This document shows positions 1 through 8,700 of a DNA stretch of 64,000 bases, piece after piece. Origin of the DNA: Neiella marina. Lineage in GTDB: Bacteria > Pseudomonadota > Gammaproteobacteria > Enterobacterales > Neiellaceae. The position numbers were made by a program, and so were the translations under genes. The stretch spans positions 1 through 64,000 of the forward strand of contig NZ_NGNS01000025.1 of the NCBI RefSeq assembly GCF_002165625.1, in the 5' to 3' direction. How positions within the stretch are numbered: position 1 is the stretch's first letter; every line of letters starts with the position of its first letter. The notes under the pieces are model-generated. The model saw nothing but the letters and a program-made list of their open reading frames with translations. It was not told the origin of the DNA and searched no databases.

Positions 1-87
1 GCTTCAGTTAAAGTGCTGTGGCAAGGATGGCTCAAATTACAAGCCATCCTTGAAGGGTACGAGCTAGCCAAGTCTCTTGAACTCTAA
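1..87 (+). CDS. IS4-family (IS50/Tn5-like) transposase, C-terminal fragment
   Basis: An open frame enters from the left edge and stops with TAA at 85-87, giving 28 residues that end LEGYELAKSLEL. The pattern LW-x-GW-x-x-LQ-x-x-L-x-G-x-x-x-AK resembles the C-terminus of the Tn5/IS50 transposase as I recall it. The stop is followed within 20 bp by a sequence matching the IS50 inside end, which strongly supports the call. The rest of the gene lies outside the window, so it is unknown whether the element is intact. The full protein would be a DDE transposase that cuts and pastes its own element. Confidence 0.7.
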   Translation, partial: ASVKVLWQGWLKLQAILEGYELAKSLEL

Positions 88-105
88 GATGTGATCAAGA
101 GACAG
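88..105 (-). repeat. terminal inverted repeat of the IS50-like element (inside-end type)
   Basis: Read on the minus strand this is CTGTCTCTTGATCACATC. The Tn5/IS50 inside end begins CTGTCTCTTGATCAGATC, so the outermost 14 bases agree and 17 of 18 match overall. Position 105 is the likely outer boundary of the element. The next nine bases (106-114, GCTTCATGC) would be the right copy of a 9-bp target duplication. The left copy is outside the window. Confidence 0.75.
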
Positions 106-255
106 GCTTCATGCTGGCTTTCTTTTCGCAGTTTCCCCATCTCTACAGATAAAATGATGTAATCGCTGGTGTTGCATCCAACGCTTGCTGTTCTTGCCTG
201 CCAGCGAGCGAGTCTGAATATCATCAATAACTGAGTTAAAAAAGTATGGTTACTT

Positions 256-273
256 ATTGTTATCGATAACAAT
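256..273. promoter_or_regulatory. putative LacI/GntR-type operator (site A)
   Basis: ATTGTTATCGATAACAAT is a perfect 18-bp palindrome centred on CG, the architecture typical of LacI-family operators. Its inner half-site TAACA is shared with the sites at 644-665 and 30292-30309. It lies about 420 bp before the gene at 693, so it could serve as an auxiliary looping site or mark an upstream promoter. No experimental evidence is available. Confidence 0.45.
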
Positions 274-643
274 TTATGTTTTTCGTTGTTTTGAGTTTTT
301 GCTCATTTGTTTGTTTTTAAGTTACTGATTAATAGGGTTAATGCTAATTTTGACTACGAGATATCATGTTTTGCAAGGCATCTCACGTTTTGAGTAGATA
401 AATACAAATTATTTGTGTTTGAGAATGAAGCCTGATGCTTTAAGGGATATTCTTAGTTTCCTGCTCTATGTAGTCTAAATGAGCTCTGGTTTAGTCTTTA
501 TCTGTAAAAAATAATATAAAACAATTAATTACGAATAGATAAGGATGCGGCGAGATGTGTTCTGGGTGAGTCGCCGACATAAAAATCCTGGGTTCAATTT
601 AAAGAGCAGTTTGCTTATTAATTTGATGCAGAGCCCTTAAGTA

Positions 644-665
644 AAAATGTTACCGATAACATTTT
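644..665. promoter_or_regulatory. putative LacI-family operator (site B) just before the GH26/cytochrome gene
   Basis: The core ATGTTACCGATAACAT sits inside a 22-bp inverted repeat with nine-base arms and centre CCGA. It fits the ATGTTA-N4-TAACAT form known for E. coli GntR, a LacI-family gluconate repressor. Its right edge is 28 bp from the ATG at 693, a position suited to repression. Reading the opposite strand gives ATGTTATCGGTAACAT, one base different from the site ahead of the third giant gene. Confidence 0.6.
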
Positions 666-692
666 CTTATGGTTTGAGCTCAGGAGAGAACA

Positions 693-3600
693 ATGAACAA
701 CTACCATCGCTTAGCCAAGCGCTCGTTGCGAGTACTTGGCGGCGTTTCACTGGTGGCAGCGAGTTATGTTGCTGGCGCAGTGGAAGGGCCCTACTTGCCA
801 CCTGATGGCAAAACTCTACTAATCGTTGGTCAAGATACGACCAGCATTGGCAACTACCAATCAAGCTTAAACCTCGCGCCTGGCGGTGTCACAGGCTATA
901 TCGATATTGGCGATCTCAGCGGCCTGACCACCGACGTCGACAATGGTGCCGGCCCCAACAACATGGGGCGGCTTTATCAAGATTTTCCCGATTCGACCCT
1001 AGCAATCGGGGTCTACCTAGTGAATCAACTTGACCAAATCAACAATGGCGCGCTCGATGCCAATTTGGATGAGTTGATCAGCGTATTACAAAGCTGGCAA
1101 CGACCGGTGTTCTTGCGTTGGGGTTATGAGTTTGACGGTACTTGGAATAGTTACGATCCAAACGCGTACGTCAATGCTTGGATTCGCATGCACGACAAAG
1201 TTGAAGCCGCTGGGGCTGACAATATCATCATGGTTTGGCAAGGCGCGACCTATTGCGGTGGCACCTACAATGGCAATCCGATCGATGCTTGGTACCCAGG
1301 TGATCAATATGTTGATTGGTTTGGTATGTCCTATTTCACCCCGCAAGACTGCGGTGGTTCGGCGTTAGCGCCGATGTTGGACAAGGCGCGACAAGCCAAT
1401 AAACCGATGATGATTTCCGAGTCAGCACCCCAGCGTTATGACTTGAGTTCGTTGACCTACAACACCGATATTCAGCGTCGAGTTGCTGATACCAACAAGT
1501 CTGCTCAGCAAATCTGGGACGAATGGTTCGTTAATTATTTCAATTACATCGAAAGCAATTCTGATGTTATCAAAGCGGTAGCTTACATCAACGCCGATTG
1601 GGACAGTCAGGCGAAATGGGCGCCGCCGTATCCAGAAGGGTACTGGGGAGACACCCGCGTTGAGGTTGATGCAACAATCCGCAATAACTGGGTTGCAGAA
1701 ATTACATCGGACCGGTGGCTCAACGCCTCGCCAGAGTTATTTACCATACTCGGGACTGGCTCTACCGGCGGTGACACCGGAGGTGATACCGGTGGCGACA
1801 CGGGCGGTGATACCGGAGGAAACACAGGTGGTGATATCGGCGGTGACACGGGTGGTAGTAACGGCCCAGCGTTCGCTTTTGGTCTTGAGTCTGATGGTAC
1901 CCTCTACCATTACGATGGCGGCCAAACAGCTGGCTTTGTCTACATCTGTTTGAACGACAACTGCCAAATTCCGACGCTTAATGATGATCGTTGGGAGTTT
2001 GCCACCGGAGTGACATCTGGCACCCATAAGATTGAGTTTAAGATTCAAGACAATGCGACTGGTCAATGTATTGCGCTGGCTAATGACGTTGCGGTTGGCT
2101 CTGGTGTGCTGACATCTAACTGTACTTCCGTTGTCGGTAGCGGTGCTAATACAGGCGGCGACACTGGCGGTGACACCGGTGGTAACACAGGCGGTGATAC
2201 TGGTGGTGATACAGGCGGCGATACCGGTGGTGACACAGGCGGCGATACCGGTGGTAACACCGGCGGCGATACCGGTGGTGACACAGGTGGCGACACTGGC
2301 GGTGATACCGGGGGCCAGCCTGTTACAACACTGATCCAAGCAGAAGCGGGTACCCTCAGTGGTGATGCGGCGCGATACAATGATGGCGCAGCTCAAGGTG
2401 GCCAAGGCGTTGCTTACATCTATACCCCAGGTTCGCGGGTTAGCTTTACCAACACGCCTGCGGCAGATGACCTCACGGTCTACTTTGCCTCACAAAATTC
2501 CGGCACCATTTCGGTGTATATCAACGGTCAAGACAACAACATCAATTACACCGGCACAGGTGGTTGGGGCGGAAACTATGTCCCTCTCGCTACCGGTTTA
2601 GCAGTGCCAGCCGGATCCGATGTTGCGATTGCCTTTGATGTTGGTGATGCAGCCATTAATGTCGACTATTTAGAATTTACCGCGACTTCTGGTAGCTCTG
2701 GTGGTGACACTGGCGGCGATACCGGTGGTGACACTGGCGGCGATACCGGTGGCGACACTGGCGGCGATACCGGTGGTGACACTGGCGGCGATACCGGTGG
2801 TGACACTGGCGGCGATACCGGTGGTGACACTGGCGGCGATACTGGTGGTGATACAGGCGGCGATACTGGTGGTGACACTGGCGGTGATACCGGTGGCGAT
2901 ACTGGCGGTGATACCGGTGGTCAATGTGGTATCGATGAGCCTGTTGAACCGATTGATCCGGCGGCTGATCGAGGCGAAGGCTATGAATTTGGTCTGACAA
3001 CAGACGGTTTGGTGTATCACACCGCCGACGTCAACACCCCTGCGAGTTTTGCCATTTTAGGTGAGATCAGCAATGGTCAAAACTTGGCCGGTCAAGCGGT
3101 CGCATTCCAGCCTAGCTCTGGCGCCGCTTACTACCGCTACGAGACCCAACTGAATGCTGTTGTCCCCGGTGTTGATTACACCCTGGAAATGCGTTTGCAA
3201 GGGAATCAATTCGGTGGTGGCCAATGTATTCATAGCATTACCGTGAAACCGGGTGAGGGTATTGTTGATTCACCGTGCTTTATTCCAAGCTCGAGCGGCG
3301 ATGTGCCTGTGGTTGATGTGCCAACTCCAGCGCCAATTGCCAGTGTTGGATACAACGCCAACTTGGGTAACTTCCTGGTTGCAGGCGACGAAACATCTCA
3401 GCGAGGTTTGACCTTGTATACCTTTGACGACGACACCCCCGGTGTGTCCAATTGTGATGACGGTTGTTTGGCGAATTGGCCAGCGTTGTTAGTGGCATCG
3501 CCAGAGGCTCTGGTCGGTGCAGGTGGCGTTACCGGTACATTTGGCACGATCGAGCGGACTCGAGAAGGTGTTGATGACTGTGGTAACCCAGTGACGATCA

Positions 3601-5522
3601 CTGAATACCAAGTGACATACAACGATGAGCCGCTTTACTACTACGTTCAGGATTCCCAACCGGGTGATGTCACTGGCCATGGAATTGGTAACGTTTGGTG
3701 GGTGGCTGATGTCGAAATGATCCCACAATTGCCATTGGTTAGGCATCCTGCTCCTGCCTTGCCTACGGCGGTGAATGGTGTTGCGCCAAATCGTTATGGC
3801 TTTGCGGTTGATATTGAAGGTCGCAAGGTCACTTGGCGTCCGGGCCACAACGCGGCGATGGATGATGGTTTGATTAATCAGTTCTCACCTTGGGGTGGTT
3901 ATGGTGCACCACGTGTAGCCAAAGACCCAGAGTTGCAGTTCTGGTGTTCGAATAACCAAATCGAATTCCACAAAGCAGATATGCCTGGCACCTTAGCAGG
4001 ACCATACTCGGCGACTGTTCCAGCTTCTTGTTACGGCACTTACTACTACTTCTTCCGTTATCAGATGTACGGTAAGTTCAACAACGAGCCGGACCACAAC
4101 TGGGTCTATTCGGGTCTGTTTGTGAATAATGAGAACGATCCGGGATCGCGCATCGATCCGCGCGAGCGAGCGACCATCACGACAAACTCGGCCAACTGGA
4201 TGCGTTTCCGTCACCCACATGCGCGTGATGGTATTCAGGAAGCTATCTTTGATGCCTCACACAACAACTCCTTGCTCAGTGGCTTGGAGCGTTATGAGAC
4301 GGTCATTACCGATGGTCCAGATGGGGTCAATGTCGACTTGCAGTCAGCCAGTACCATTTTGCGTTTTGAAATGCTGGAGTACGGCGCCGGGGTTTGTGAG
4401 GGGCCGCAGTACGTGATTGGTGCAGAAAATGCGCCGTATCCAATTCGCCCGAATGAGTTCAACTACGGTCAGGCGGTCTCATTTGAAGCGACCTTTGGTA
4501 GCTCCAACAACGCCGAGTTTGGCGGCACCGCGATCAGCTCGCAGGTCTACAACACCTATCAGCACTTTACCGTTGGTCAAGGATTTAGCACGCCTACCGG
4601 CGACCCTCGCTTGAATCCTGCTGGCCGAGCATCGGTGTACATTGTTCATTCACCGTGTAACCCGTCATTGGCCGATGAACAAGATGCCATCTTTACTCAG
4701 CATCTGACCTCTGAAACCAGTAAATCTCGTGTCAACGACTTCCTGCTCGGTCACCACTTGTTCCACGGTGTCTCGGATGCCTGCGGCGCACGCGCTAGCA
4801 GTACCGGTTTCCCTGGCTCGAAAGGTATTGCTGGTGTCAAGGAAAGCGAAACCAGTTGTGGTGATTGTCACTTCCGCGATGGACGCAGTTCAGTTGTTCT
4901 TGAGACGGCTAAAGGGCCGCGAATTGCACCACCAACTTATGGTGTCGGTTTGCTCGAGTGGATTGAAGATGCCGAGGTTGCGCTAACTTGGGATGGCTCA
5001 GTACCGACGGTGCGTGAGCAATCGGAGAAAGCCTTGTTGGCGGATCATGGTTTAACTCCTGCTGACATTGGTGAAGACAACTTCGACAAAGTGGTCACTT
5101 ACACTGAGTTGCTGCATGTGCCTGTGCGCAAGTACAGCGCCTACAGTGATCCGGCGGTGGCTCAAGGTCAACGAGCGTTCTATGAAGCCGGATGCGATAG
5201 TTGTCACCAGCCAACGCAGAAAACTCGCTCTGATGCACCGGTGGCGATGCGCGATCTTTACATCCGTCCGTACACGGATATGAAGACTTGGAACGTGCAT
5301 GACGGTGAATTCCGTACTGCGCCGCTGTGGGGTATCGGTCGCAACATCGAAATGCTCGAACGCAATGGCCGCGCCACGTTGTTCATGCATGACGGTGCTG
5401 CCACGACGCTAGAAGAGGCGGTTGCACTGCATGGTGGCGATGCTTCTGATAGTCGCAGCGCGTTCAATGCGTTAAGCAGTGACGACCAAGCTGCTGTCGT
5501 GACATTCCTTAAATCTCTGTAG
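693..5522 (+). CDS. secreted GH26-like hydrolase / CBM / di-haem cytochrome c fusion protein (giant protein 1)
   Basis: This is a 1609-residue modular protein. In order it has a signal peptide (about 1-29) and a GH26-like domain (about 35-350). The putative acid/base is E146 in the YEFDG motif and the putative nucleophile E243 in the ISES motif. Then come a Gly-Asp-Thr linker (359-388), an 80-residue module with a CxxxxC pair (391-485), a second linker (488-541), a CBM6/35-like domain (about 545-668), a third linker (670-743), another small beta-rich module (about 745-865) and a Lipoprotein_15/COG4315-like domain (about 880-1010). The rest is an unrecognised domain (about 1015-1330) and a DHOR/DUF1111 domain with haem motifs CGDCH (C1389) and CDSCH (C1501). 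An AGGAG precedes the ATG. I infer export followed by c-type haem attachment, binding of a beta-glycan such as mannan or beta-1,3-xylan, and redox chemistry. GH26 enzymes usually have His before the acid Glu; here it is Tyr. Confidence 0.8.
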   Translation: MNNYHRLAKRSLRVLGGVSLVAASYVAGAVEGPYLPPDGKTLLIVGQDTTSIGNYQSSLNLAPGGVTGYIDIGDLSGLTTDVDNGAGPNNMGRLYQDFPDSTLAIGVYLVNQLDQINNGALDANLDELISVLQSWQRPVFLRWGYEFDGTWNSYDPNAYVNAWIRMHDKVEAAGADNIIMVWQGATYCGGTYNGNPIDAWYPGDQYVDWFGMSYFTPQDCGGSALAPMLDKARQANKPMMISESAPQRYDLSSLTYNTDIQRRVADTNKSAQQIWDEWFVNYFNYIESNSDVIKAVAYINADWDSQAKWAPPYPEGYWGDTRVEVDATIRNNWVAEITSDRWLNASPELFTILGTGSTGGDTGGDTGGDTGGDTGGNTGGDIGGDTGGSNGPAFAFGLESDGTLYHYDGGQTAGFVYICLNDNCQIPTLNDDRWEFATGVTSGTHKIEFKIQDNATGQCIALANDVAVGSGVLTSNCTSVVGSGANTGGDTGGDTGGNTGGDTGGDTGGDTGGDTGGDTGGNTGGDTGGDTGGDTGGDTGGQPVTTLIQAEAGTLSGDAARYNDGAAQGGQGVAYIYTPGSRVSFTNTPAADDLTVYFASQNSGTISVYINGQDNNINYTGTGGWGGNYVPLATGLAVPAGSDVAIAFDVGDAAINVDYLEFTATSGSSGGDTGGDTGGDTGGDTGGDTGGDTGGDTGGDTGGDTGGDTGGDTGGDTGGDTGGDTGGDTGGDTGGDTGGDTGGQCGIDEPVEPIDPAADRGEGYEFGLTTDGLVYHTADVNTPASFAILGEISNGQNLAGQAVAFQPSSGAAYYRYETQLNAVVPGVDYTLEMRLQGNQFGGGQCIHSITVKPGEGIVDSPCFIPSSSGDVPVVDVPTPAPIASVGYNANLGNFLVAGDETSQRGLTLYTFDDDTPGVSNCDDGCLANWPALLVASPEALVGAGGVTGTFGTIERTREGVDDCGNPVTITEYQVTYNDEPLYYYVQDSQPGDVTGHGIGNVWWVADVEMIPQLPLVRHPAPALPTAVNGVAPNRYGFAVDIEGRKVTWRPGHNAAMDDGLINQFSPWGGYGAPRVAKDPELQFWCSNNQIEFHKADMPGTLAGPYSATVPASCYGTYYYFFRYQMYGKFNNEPDHNWVYSGLFVNNENDPGSRIDPRERATITTNSANWMRFRHPHARDGIQEAIFDASHNNSLLSGLERYETVITDGPDGVNVDLQSASTILRFEMLEYGAGVCEGPQYVIGAENAPYPIRPNEFNYGQAVSFEATFGSSNNAEFGGTAISSQVYNTYQHFTVGQGFSTPTGDPRLNPAGRASVYIVHSPCNPSLADEQDAIFTQHLTSETSKSRVNDFLLGHHLFHGVSDACGARASSTGFPGSKGIAGVKESETSCGDCHFRDGRSSVVLETAKGPRIAPPTYGVGLLEWIEDAEVALTWDGSVPTVREQSEKALLADHGLTPADIGEDNFDKVVTYTELLHVPVRKYSAYSDPAVAQGQRAFYEAGCDSCHQPTQKTRSDAPVAMRDLYIRPYTDMKTWNVHDGEFRTAPLWGIGRNIEMLERNGRATLFMHDGAATTLEEAVALHGGDASDSRSAFNALSSDDQAAVVTFLKSL
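1767..1856 (+). repeat. tandem 12-nt coding repeat, Gly-Gly-Asp-Thr linker 1
   Basis: In-frame tandem copies of a GGN-GGN-GAY-ACN unit encode a flexible acidic Gly/Asp/Thr linker (residues 359-388) between the GH26-like domain and the first two-cysteine module. A few units carry Asn or Ile instead of Asp or Thr. Confidence 0.9.
2154..2315 (+). repeat. tandem 12-nt coding repeat, Gly-Gly-Asp-Thr linker 2
   Basis: A second run of the same unit (residues 488-541) lies between the two-cysteine module and the CBM6/35-like module. Synonymous codons alternate (gacact/gatacc/gacaca), so the DNA is less uniform than the protein. Confidence 0.9.
2700..2921 (+). repeat. tandem 12-nt coding repeat, Gly-Gly-Asp-Thr linker 3
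   Basis: This is the longest run: 222 bp encoding about 18 consecutive GGDT units (residues 670-743). At the DNA level many units alternate as 24-nt pairs, ggtggtgacact followed by ggcggcgatacc, so the array is nearly homogeneous and prone to slippage or recombination that keeps the frame. Reverse-strand open frames here are artefacts of this periodicity. Confidence 0.9.
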
Positions 5523-5535
5523 TTATGAACTGGAT

Positions 5536-5559
5536 AAGGCCTTCTTAGGAAGGCCTTTT
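5536..5559 (+). terminator. rho-independent terminator after giant protein 1
   Basis: The stem AAGGCCTTC/GAAGGCCTT with a TTAG-type loop is followed by a short T run. It starts 14 bp after the stop codon and suggests that giant genes 1 and 2 have separate transcripts or partial readthrough. Confidence 0.75.
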
Positions 5560-5730
5560 GTGCTTTGTGGCGCCGGTTTGTGGTGGCTGCAGCTCAGTGC
5601 AAATGACCCATATATAGCTACCTCTCACCCTGCTAGGAGTCATGTTCGGGCGGGTGAGTGACAACCATAAGACTTCGCAAATCGGTGTGAGCTGATTTAA
5701 CGAGGCATACAGCGAATCAAAGGTGATTAA

Positions 5731-8700
5731 ATGAACTTTGAAGAGAATAGCCGGACGACCGAGCGGCCCTTTAAGGCCGCCGTCTTGGCGTTGGCGGTAA
5801 CCGGAGCGATATCGGCCCCAGCTTGGGCTGGTGCTGGAATCGAGCAGGTGGATGCCGATACCGGCATTATTTATTTCGATGACGAGAACTGGACAGGTGG
5901 TTGGAATTACATCTGTCTAGATAGTGCTTGTAACAGTGGCTCCTTGATTGATGGCCGATGGCAGCGCACGGTCAGTGGCTTAACTGAAGGGCAAAGTTAT
6001 CGAATTCAATTGAAGATTCAAGACAACTCACAAGGGCAGTACATTTCGCCTGAAGAAGTGGTGTTGTTTCCAACTGATAGCGGTGGCTCAACGCCAGTTG
6101 AACCACCGACCGACCCCGTTGACCCACCAACAGACCCAGTTGATCCGCCAACGGATCCAGTTGACCCACCGACCGATCCAGTTGATCCACCAACAGACCC
6201 AGTCGATCCTCCTGTAGCTGGCGAGCCTGTCATTGTTGAAGCTGAGTCCGGAACCATTCTGGGATCAGCCTCGGTTTACTCGGATGGCGCGGCGCAAGGC
6301 GGTTCAGGCGTTGCGTACATCAGTAGCAATGGTGCGGGTTTCCGCATTGACAATGCGCCGGCATCAAACCAGATCGTGTTGTCCTACGCCTCTGAGCAGT
6401 CGGGCACCATCTCGGTTTATGTCGATGGTGTTGATAACAATGTGCCATTCACTGGCAACGGCAGTTGGGTTGGCAGTTACGCCACGGCAAGTGCCGATCT
6501 GACTATTGCTGCTGGTGCTACCGTCGAGGTCCGCTTCGATAACGGCGACAGTGCGCTGAACATTGATTACGTGCAATTCAATACCATTGATGCACCAACG
6601 GACCCGGTTGACCCACCAACAGATCCAGTTGATCCGGGTAATCCTGATAACCCTGACAATCCAGATTCGGGTAATCCGGGAACGCCGCCTGCAGGTAAAG
6701 ATGCCCAAGTCGTTGCACCATCAGAGATTGAAGCTCTGCCGGTACTTGATTACGGCTACACCGCGACAGCTGGTACTTTCCTAGTCGGTGGTCTTGGCGT
6801 CGGCAATGATTTGTTTGGCCATACCCTTTATACCTTTGCGCCGGATGTGGCCTATTCTGGCGAGAGCAACTGCGTTGACTGTGCGGCATGGCCTGCTGTT
6901 CTGGTCACCGACGAAAACGACTTGATTCGGCCGTCGCGCTTGGTTGGCGATCTCGACACCATCAGTTTGCCGAATGGTTCAATGCAAGTGACGTACAACG
7001 GTAAGCCGCTGTATTTCCGCGCGGCTGATACTTTGCCGGGTCAAACCGATGGCGCCAATCAAAGTTGGCCACTAGCGGTTGTTGAAACTACGCCGGTGCC
7101 GCAGGAGTTGTATCAAGCAGCATTGCAAACGCCGTCAAACATGCCGTTGTCGGCTAACGGTTTCCAGTTCGATATCGCTGGTAACAACGTTACTTGGGCC
7201 TTTGGCGCAGTGCTTGATTCGGTATCTGCTGATGAAGTGAGCTTCTTCTGCTCGGTGGATCAGATGAGTTTCTTTGAAACTGATTTAACCTCTGGCTCCG
7301 CGACTATTCCTGCTCAGTGTCTCACCGGAGGCGATTACTGGTACTTCTTCCGTTACAAGATGAATAATCCGGGCGCGGGTAAATATGTCATGGACAACAC
7401 CTATGACTTTGATCCTGATACCGCCTATCGCTACACCGCATTGTTCATTGATGATGGGACTCGTTTAGACCTGCGCAATCGGCCAGACTTCAAAGATGTT
7501 GGCGCTAACTGGATGCGTTTCCGTCATCCGCGCTCTTACGATGGTGTGACCGAAGCGATCCGCGATGCAACCTACAACTCATCACGGCTGGCTGATTTGG
7601 CTCGTTATAGCTTGTTTGCCACCGAACGGACCGACAGCAATGGTGTGATTGAGTTGGAGATCGACCTCAATATGCCGCAGTCGTATACCGGCAACGCCGA
7701 GCAAGGCTTGGTGCGGTTAGAAGGACTGCAAAACGGTGCTGGTGATGCCAAATTACCCACTTGGCAGTACAACTTTGAGCCGAGCAATAACCAAACCACA
7801 TACACCCAAGGCGACTGGAGTTATGGTCAAACCTTGAGCTTCGAGATGACTGGTGTGGTTGGGCGTATTACGGCGCAAACCTACAACACCTTCCAGTACT
7901 ACACCTTTGGACTGGGCTTCCATTCGCCAATTGGAGATCCTCGTTTGTCGCTGGTCGGCAAAGGCGGTACACACATGGTATTCAACATCAAGAACTACGG
8001 TGGTGAATTCAAGAATGGCCACATTGGTGCTGGTATCCACGACATGATCATGGAAAAAGGAGCGCTGTTTACTCAGCACCTGACTACGCTGGAATCGCCA
8101 TCTGAAGTTGATGATTTCTTGTGGGGCCATCACCTGTTCCACGGGGTAAAAATCCAACGCGGTATCGCTGATGATTCGAGCCAAGATAATCTAGGGTCAA
8201 ACCCAGGTGATACTGGGATCGGTCAAGAGTTAGCGGCGATCAAAGCAGGCGGCCCAATTGCCTGTGGTGACTGTCACTACCGCGATGGTCGTGGTTCGGA
8301 TGTCATCGAAACTCCGGCTGGACCTCGTATTGCGCCACCAACCTATGGTGTTGGTCTGCTGCAATACATCGATGGTCGCGAGGCTGGGTTTACCTGGAAT
8401 GGTTCGGTGCCGACTGTGCGTCAGCAAATCAAGAACGCACTGGTCAACGATCACGGCATTGATCCAAACGATGCCGCTCAAATCTCGCCGGAGAATCTTG
8501 AGCTGATCAATAAGTACACCGAGTACCTGACGGTGCCTGCACGTTTCCCTGGTGTTTACGACAAACCGGGAGTGGCGGAAGGTGATGCTCTGTTCCACGA
8601 GGTGGGTTGTGTCAGCTGTCACCAGCCTATTCAACACACCAGTGCTCAGGCGCCTAAGGCGTTTCGCAGCCTGACGATTCGTCCATACACCGATATGAAA

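Larger units (their letters stand above)
1..105 (+). mobile_element. right end of an IS4-family IS50-like insertion sequence
   Basis: This combines the transposase C-terminus (1-87) with the terminal repeat (88-105). Only the end is visible, so completeness and copy number cannot be judged. The element sits about 590 bp upstream of the first giant GH26/cytochrome gene. Confidence 0.7.
106..692. other. intergenic region upstream of the first giant secreted protein gene
   Basis: This is 587 bp of AT-rich sequence between the IS end and the ATG at 693, with no convincing gene on either strand. It holds two LacI-family-like palindromes (256-273 and 644-665, listed separately) and a Shine-Dalgarno AGGAG about six bases before the start codon. 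I could not fix a -35/-10 pair with confidence. Confidence 0.6.

Noticed and set aside
2700-2921. Regular repeat array considered as a CRISPR
   Set aside because: The units are 12 nt, contiguous with no unique spacers, and code in frame for Gly-Gly-Asp-Thr.
1607-3020. Several long reverse-strand open frames rich in Ser-Pro-Pro-Val or Thr-Thr-Gly
   Set aside because: They lie over the in-frame 12-nt tandem repeats of the gene at 693 and exist only because the repeat lacks stop codons in other frames.
5560-5730. Operator like sites A-C between giant genes 1 and 2
   Set aside because: I looked for TAACA half-sites around a CG centre and found none; only a weak CTCACCC/GGGTGAG pair with a long loop is present.
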